Below, one piece after another: positions 57,155 to 64,000 of a DNA stretch of 64,000 nucleotides. A program made the translations under genes and the position numbers. The notes beneath the pieces were generated by a model. It saw only the letters and a program-made list of their open reading frames with translations. It was not told the DNA's origin and ran no database searches. The stretch is from Vanilla planifolia. Taxonomy: Eukaryota; Streptophyta; Magnoliopsida; Asparagales; Orchidaceae. The DNA lies in contig JAIUJO010000164.1 of assembly GCA_023846275.1 (NCBI GenBank), forward strand, positions 496,001-560,000. Reading direction: 5' to 3'. Positions within the stretch are counted from its first letter, which is position 1. Each line of letters opens with the position of its first letter.

Positions 57155-58270
57155 AAGCACACATTCAAATACAAGCTTAAATAAATTCAAACACATACAC
57201 ACATATACACATGCATGCACCCACACACATGCACATAGATTCACACACATATAGAGTTACACACATGCACATGCACAACATCGCACACACATGTACATAC
57301 ACACACAAACTTATACACACATTGGAACACACATGCACATGCTTAAGTACATAAAAAACCACACTCAAGCACATACACATGTGTGCCCAAAAACATAGGT
57401 ACATGCAAAAACACATACACAACAACACTAAAACACATGCATAACACACACATAGGTTTGCATAGTACACACACAAATGCACTCACATGCACATAATAGA
57501 ACAAACACATATACACACATTTGCACACATACACACATGTACACAAAAACAAGCACACACACACAAACATGCACTCTTGCAAATGAATGCACAAACACAT
57601 GCACTTATGTGCATACCCACACACCCACAAGCACACAAAAGGACATACATAAGCATAGACACACACGTAGCCACATAAGTAGACACATTTGTACTTACAT
57701 ACACACCCATGCACAAACATGAAATGCCACACATGTGCCCTCACTTACACACACATGCAAATGTTCAAGCATACACACACGCAAATGCATACATAGAGGT
57801 TCACACACATATTCTCACACATGAACACACAAATGAACACACATGCACACACATGCATATTTATAGGCACATGAACACACATAAATAAGCAATACACATA
57901 CACTATCACACTAACACACACAAACACACAAGCTCACACATATACACATAGAAAAATACACACAGACAAGCAGGAGGACATGCATGCACATGCACATACA
58001 CACACCCACACACTTTGAAACACACATACAAATAAATAAAGCATGCATAGATATGCACAACCACACTCAAACATGCAAAAACACATAAATGAATGCATAG
58101 GGACATGCAAGAATACTTACATGCACATGTACACACTAAAGGACACAGACGATTGCATGCTCACACATGCATGCATAGATATAGACACACACACATGCTA
58201 ACACACTTATATAAACACACAGGCACACACACACACATACACACACTCATACACGTTCACATGCACACAC
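57155..58270 (+). repeat. Unit 2 of the ~3.95-kb internal duplication
   Basis: Counterpart of 53185-54330, recognised by 'atacaagcttaaataaa' (57169), 'acacattggaacacacatg' (57319), 'aaaaaaccacactcaagcac' (57355 region) and 'tatataaacacacaggcac' (58208 region). Markers keep their order and orientation, which argues for tandem or segmental copying and against chance. Confidence 0.7.
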
Positions 58271-58827
58271 ACAATCACAGACATGCATGCACACTCACAC
58301 ATGCATAGTTATGCCCATATACATGCACAAACACATAGTCACACCCACACACACATACATGCATATGCATGCACACCTATATGAACACTCACATGCACCT
58401 AGGCACAAAGGTACACAAACACACACACATGCACACGTACACATATTCAAACAAATGCATAAAAATGCAAATGAATGCACACACATCAACACACATGCAC
58501 ACATAATGAGATGTAAGCACACAAACATGCACACATATGCTAATGCACACACACATAAACATGCACACCCATACACACACATAAATGCACAGACATTTGC
58601 ACACATGTACATAGCCAGACATGCACTCACACATACACATACACTTGCATGTGCACATATATACACATAAAACACATGCACACACACACAAACAATTACT
58701 CACACAAACAAAAACACATAAGAAAAAAAAAATGTGTCAATGCTGAAATTTTCTCTGATGCTATCTTGGTTGTATCTCATCACTTTGTTGGAGAAAAGGT
58801 TCATTCATATACAAGAATGAATATATA

Positions 58828-58850
58828 GCGTGTATAGTTTAGTGGTAAAA
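58828..58850 (+). pseudogene. trnG-UCC: Broken plastid-type tRNA-Gly(UCC), exon 1 only
   Basis: The 23 bases match plastid trnG-UCC exon 1, the 5' acceptor strand and D-arm, except for a T at position 4 where the plastid gene has G (gcgtgtatag for gcgggtatag). The change hits the acceptor stem. Exon 2, carrying the rest of the tRNA, is absent: the intron is cut after about 415 of its usual roughly 700 bases. No functional tRNA can be made from here. Confidence 0.85.
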
Positions 58851-59267
58851 GTGTGATTCGTTCTATTACAAACTTCACAATAGTTAAGGGTTCTTTCCAT
58901 TCTGTAATACTTCCTATTCAGTATTCAGATCCCAATTTAGATCCAAAACTTTATTTCTGAAAGAGATTTCGTCCTTTACCCCTCAATAGAAGATTAGGAA
59001 AAAATATACATTATCACGATTTCTATCTAGATTTCTATCTAAAATCAATTTCATAAAAAAAATAAAAAAAAATTGGATTATGAAGTCGAGAAGCATAATT
59101 TTTTTATTGTATCAATATTTCCAATTGAATGAGTATGAATAAAGGATCTATGGATGATAGCACAAAGCTTTCATTTCAATCGTAACTAAATCTTCAATTT
59201 TTGCGCTGTAAAAGAGAGATTGAAGCCAAATCCAAGTAGCTATAAAACGAGGGTTTTGGTTTACTAG
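58851..59267 (+). pseudogene. Partial group II intron of plastid trnG-UCC
   Basis: The segment starts with the GTGTG 5' end typical of this intron and covers its first 415 or so bases, ending at 'ggtttactag'. The catalytic domain V and the branch-point domain VI lie at the 3' end of group II introns and are therefore missing, so it cannot splice. An A-rich slip ('ataaaaaaaataaaaaaaa' type, 59045-59070) and several substitutions also mark it as decayed. Confidence 0.75.
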
Positions 59268-59580
59268 AACTTTGGAACCGTATGCAATTGATTCAATATG
59301 GAATTATGAATAGTCATTGTCTCAACCGAAACCGATAACCAGTAAGGTCGGTAAGGTAAAAGAAATCAAAGAAATAGAGAAAATAGAGAAATCGAAAAGA
59401 AAAATAAATAAATAAAATTTTGAATATTTTTATATTCATTTTTATTATTCAATTCATTTTTATATCAATAATTTTTATATCAAAATTTAATACATTCATT
59501 AATATTCATAATATTCATATTAGATATTATATACAATAATATATTATATACAATAATATAATTTTTAATTATGTATTACA
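59268..59580. other. Unidentified segment then AT-rich tract at right edge of NUPT
   Basis: Bases 59268-59400 ('tttggaaccgtatgcaattg', 'gaatagtcattgtctcaacc', 'gataaccagtaaggtcgg') have balanced composition and look organellar, but I cannot place them. They are followed by 'aaagaaat'-type purine repeats (59360-59400) and about 175 bases of extreme AT richness with duplicated 'attatatacaataat' words (59526-59560). The CA array resumes at 'tacacatacac' (59581). Confidence 0.5.
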
Positions 59581-62500
59581 TACACATACACTACTACATG
59601 TCATGCATGGACACATAAACACATGCAAATAAGCACTTACACATGCACATAGACACACACCCTCATACACCTACACACACATCCTCATAAACATATAAAC
59701 ACATGCACAACTAGACACACACAAAACCACACACACAAACACACACATGCACACAAATATTCATACACATGTGCATATATACACAAATGCCCATGCACAT
59801 AAATATAAGCACCCAGACGCACATGCATGAATAAGCACACACACATGCACCCATACATTCATAGAACCACATATGCATATGCACACACACATACATGCAC
59901 AAAAACTCACACAAATACACACACATGCAAAAGCACATGCATATGCACAAAAACACATGCACATCGACACACAAACACACACATATTAGCATACAAATAT
60001 GTATGTGCACATGCTTGTGTAGACACAGTGCACACCCACATCAACACACATGAACAGTCACACATGTGCACACTTACAAAAACACACACACACATATGTA
60101 GGTGCACATACATATGCATACACACTCACACACCCAAACACACATACACACACAAACACACATACACACACAAACACACATACACACACATGCACACATG
60201 TGCAAATGTACACATGTAAGTGCACAGCAACACACACATGCACACAAACACACATACATGCACAAACACAAACATAAACATAAACACAAACGCACACACA
60301 CACACACAGGAATACACATGGATAGGCATAGACAAACACATGCACACACAGAAAAATACACACACATGCACAAACACAATCACAAACTCACAAACACACT
60401 AAGGAACACACATGGATAGGCACAAACTCACACATGCAAACACAAATACACATGCACACTTTTGTTCACAAATACGTACACACATGCGAGTGCTCACATA
60501 TGCCTGTACACACGCAAACCTACACACTAGCACATGCTAGAAGCACATCACACACAAACAAACACACACACACACACAAGAATGAATACACTTGTCCTCA
60601 CATGTACACACTAATACACCCACACACAACACACACACACAGACCCACACATGAAAGCATGAACACACAGACACACATGCACACACAACCACATGCATAG
60701 ACATACAGAAACACACAGAAACACACACTATACTCACATGGATTGACACACACAAATGCATATACACACACAATAAGAAGCACACCCACAAACACTCACA
60801 TGCACCCATATACACACACATGCATGCATACAATAACAACACACATGTGCACATAGATACTCACACTAGCACTCACATGAAAACGAACAAACATAAACAT
60901 GCATAGGCATAAGTACATATGTACTCGTGCGTGAATGTGGATAAACACGTGCACACACAAGTGTTTGAACACACAAGTCAACACCCACACTCATGCATAT
61001 AAGAGAACACACTGATACACCTACACATAAGCACACACACAGACACAGCACACACAGGTGTAAACATGTGTGAGCACATACAGACACACATAAGCATACA
61101 CATTGACACACACATGTGTGCTCCTACACAAACATACAAACTAAAATGACTCACACATGCATGCACACAAGCACAAGTAAACATGACACTTATACATAGG
61201 TACATATGAATGCTTACACACTGACATGACATGCACACACACACACAAGTACATAGAAAAAAGCACACATAAACACATGCACACATACACACACATAAAC
61301 AAACTTGTATGAACACACATATACAAACACAAAGCATTGCACACACATGAACATACTCATGCATGCACTGGAACATAGACTTACATACACATAGGCACAC
61401 ATATATACACAATGACACACATGCACATGCACATACACACATGTATGCACACACATGCACACTTAAGTATGCTCAAGCACAAAAGTAAATGAAAACAAAC
61501 ACATGTTGGCACATTTACATAGGAGCATGCAGACATGCCTAGATATATAAAAGTAGGCACACACATGCATAATGACACTTATGAATATAAAGAAACACTA
61601 AAGCCCACAAAATGGTCGGCAAACACACATACAAATACACACGCATGCACACATACGCACATACAGACACAAACACACGTATGCACATATAAACACACTC
61701 ATACAGGCACACGTCCACACATAGCTACACACACAGGCACACATGCACACAAAAATACATGAATACCCATGCACATGCACATACACATGCATAGACATTG
61801 ATACATGTGTACACACAAGTGTGCACATTTGCACCCGAACATACATACATTCACATAAGAACTTTCACACAGATGCAAACAAATACACACGCACACACAA
61901 ACACAAGCATGCACACAAACACATGCATGCACATGCCCATAAAGAAGCACACACACAAGCACACATATACAAATAAACACAAGTGTGCATGCACATATAG
62001 ATGCACACCTATGCATATATGTACAAACACACACACACCCACACAAGCTCACACACAGGCACAAACACACATGCATGCACACTAATGGCACGCACACACA
62101 CAAACATGTACACATACATGCATATACAAACACAAGCACACACACACACATATATGAGTGCACACATGCAAATACATGCACATATGTGCACATACACACA
62201 ATCAAACACATGAACACACACATGGATTCACACCCACACACACATAGATTTACATTCATGCACACAAATATGATATACACACATAAGCACACAAAGAAAT
62301 CAGTGTACATGCAAATATGCATTCACATGCACACATAATCACACATGCCCACACAGAAATGCACCCACACATAACCACACACGGATGCACACACATGCAT
62401 GCACAAATCTGCACACACACGCACACACATGTGTGGATGCATCATGCACAAATATAGACACACAAACATGTGCACATTCAAAACTTCTTACAAACATGCA

Positions 62501-64000
62501 TGCACACACATACACTCATACACATGTAGAAAACACATGCACAAACATATGCAAATGCAGGCACACATGCTCACATGTCTATACAGACATGCAGGCACAT
62601 GGACACTCACATAACTAGATATGCACATACATACTCACATGCATGCACACATGCACATACACACACACATGCATGAAAACACACATAAACACACACACAC
62701 ATGTAGAAATACACTCACGCACTCACATGTGCAGATGTATGCTCACAGACATGCATATATGCATCCATAAATGGATACATATATATACACTTTTATGCAC
62801 ACATACATGCACAAAAAAGCGCACACATGCTTAGACATTTGCACAGGCATGTACAGATTTATACAAACATATTTACATGTACATACATAAACACAAACAA
62901 AAGCATACACACATGCACCCATGTATACACAGAAATGTGCATAGACACAAATGCAAGCATGTGTGTACACACATGCATAAGGATAAACACACCCAAAAAT
63001 GCAAACACACATATGCATGCACTCACCCACACACACATTTGTGCTTGTGCACGAACACACACACACACTCATGCATGCACACATACTTGTCACACACATG
63101 CACACACACATACGCACACATTCACACACAAGTACATGCATAAACACACACACAAGACATACATGTAGACACACACACAAGTATGCACATATATGCTCAT
63201 AACCACATTTACACATGCACACATGTGCACCCACACTAACACACGCTCACCCACACAATCACACAAACACAGGAACATGCACAGACATGCAAATGCACAT
63301 ACATGTACACACAAACAAGAGCACATGAATAGACATACAGACAAATAAAAGCATACACTCCGACATACACACACACATGCATAAACACTAACAGGCTCCC
63401 AAATCCATGATCACACAAATGCATTCACTAAGACGCACACCTGCACATATGTGCACACATGAACACACAAAGATAGGCACATACATATAAGTAGGCAAGT
63501 GCACACACACACACACACACCCACACCTACACACACAATCTCATAAATATAATAAGCACACACATAAACATGCATGACATGAACACAATGATGCCAAAAC
63601 ACATGCACACACTCACACTCATACATACACATGCATGTAGACACATACACATATAGACATTCATGCACATAGCTACACACACACATAAATACATGCACCA
63701 ACACAAACATACACCCATAAATGAACACATGTACATGCACACTCACACATACACACACACTTACATGTATAAGCACACAAATATACACAAGCATGCATGA
63801 ACACAGGCATGCTAATGTACACTTGCACAAACGTACACATCCCCCACAAACTTGGCCATATGCATGCACAACATAGAAAACATGCACATGCTTGGGTACA
63901 CCCAATTGTTTGTACACACACAGACACACATGCATTCATATAAACACACTCACATTGATGATAACAAGTATACACACACACATGAACATGTATGCACACA
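59581..64000. repeat. Degenerate (CA)n array, fourth block, runs off window end
   Basis: Same alternating purine-pyrimidine vocabulary and strand as 46209-58720, so it is probably the same array split by the plastid insertion. Local patches are almost pure repeats, for example three successive 'acacacatacacacacaa' units at 60140-60190. No gene is visible and the end of the array lies beyond the window. Confidence 0.9.

Larger units (their letters stand above)
46209..58720. repeat. Degenerate (CA)n array, third block, CA on + strand
   Basis: More than 12 kb of nearly continuous alternating purine-pyrimidine sequence. Pure (CA)n runs are short, mostly under 25 bases; most of the array is ACACATGCACAC-like words with TATA, TGCATG and occasional CG steps, plus phase slips. 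Longer interruptions serve as markers and reveal internal duplications (53185-54330 with 57155-58270, and less clearly near 49180-49400 with 52500-52680). The array ends in 'cacataag' followed by an A10 run, then plastid-derived DNA. I find no gene; all the frames reported by translation are repeat artefacts. Confidence 0.92.
58733..59400 (+). other. Nuclear copy of plastid DNA (NUPT), trnG-UCC region
   Basis: This segment differs sharply from both repeat families. From 58828 it matches, as I recall it, the plastid trnG-UCC gene: exon 1, then the group II intron with its 'gtgtgattcgttctatt' start, 'aaactttatttctgaaag' (58942 region), 'ttggattatgaagtcg' (59073), 'tccaattgaatgagtatgaa' (59121) and 'gctataaaacga' through 'tttggtttactag' to about 59267. 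Upstream sequence ('ggttcattcatata') resembles the trnS-trnG spacer. After about 59267 the intron match stops and an unidentified stretch follows. The insertion lies inside the CA array, so it arrived after the array existed or the array later spread to both sides. Confidence 0.8.

Noticed and set aside
58828-58850. A functional tRNA-Gly gene
   Set aside because: Only exon 1 is present, with an acceptor-stem change; the 3' part of the intron and exon 2 are missing.

Overview
The window looks like repeat-dominated nuclear DNA from a land plant, probably a seed plant with a large genome. The best evidence is a broken copy of plastid DNA at about 58733-59400, which holds exon 1 and the first part of the group II intron of plastid trnG-UCC. 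The three LTR-like modules and long AT-rich satellite arrays fit this. I find no credible protein-coding gene. The long open frames in 9.2-11.2 kb and 40.5-64 kb are translations of degenerate (CA)n DNA into His/Thr or Cys/Val strings, and those elsewhere are chance frames in AT-rich repeats.

Layout. About 32 kb is one diverged satellite with a monomer near 410-420 bp. It runs minus at 1-4610, plus at 4610-7110, plus at 11151-19416, plus at 21502-32290, minus at 32291-34694 and plus at 34695-38375. Three copies of a module of about 2.1 kb interrupt it (7129-9190, 19417-21501, 38392-40495). The module begins TG(T/C)T. In the first and third copies it follows a purine-rich stretch like a polypurine tract, and the middle copy ends in CA. 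I read it as the LTR of a plant retrotransposon whose coding part is not in the window. In copies 1 and 3 the module runs at its 3' end into alternating purine-pyrimidine (CA/TG) DNA: about 2 kb after copy 1 and at least 23 kb after copy 3.

The block 4605-11155 (satellite, module, start of CA array) is repeated at about 36040-42480, sharing the same odd monomer deletion and the same CA-array variants, so it is a segmental duplication. The third array holds a 3.5-kb inverted block (42672-46208, TG on the + strand), internal duplications with offsets near 3.95 kb and 3.3 kb, and the plastid insertion, after which it runs off the window end.

What the parts do together is inference. An LTR element appears linked to two tandem-repeat families: an AT-rich satellite upstream of its LTR and a CA-rich array growing from the LTR tail. 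Satellites born from the 3' untranslated tandem repeats of plant LTR elements are a known phenomenon (pea Ogre and its PisTR-A repeat). Whether that applies here needs a full-length element from the same genome. All alignments were made by eye, so boundaries of repeats are good to tens of bases unless stated otherwise.
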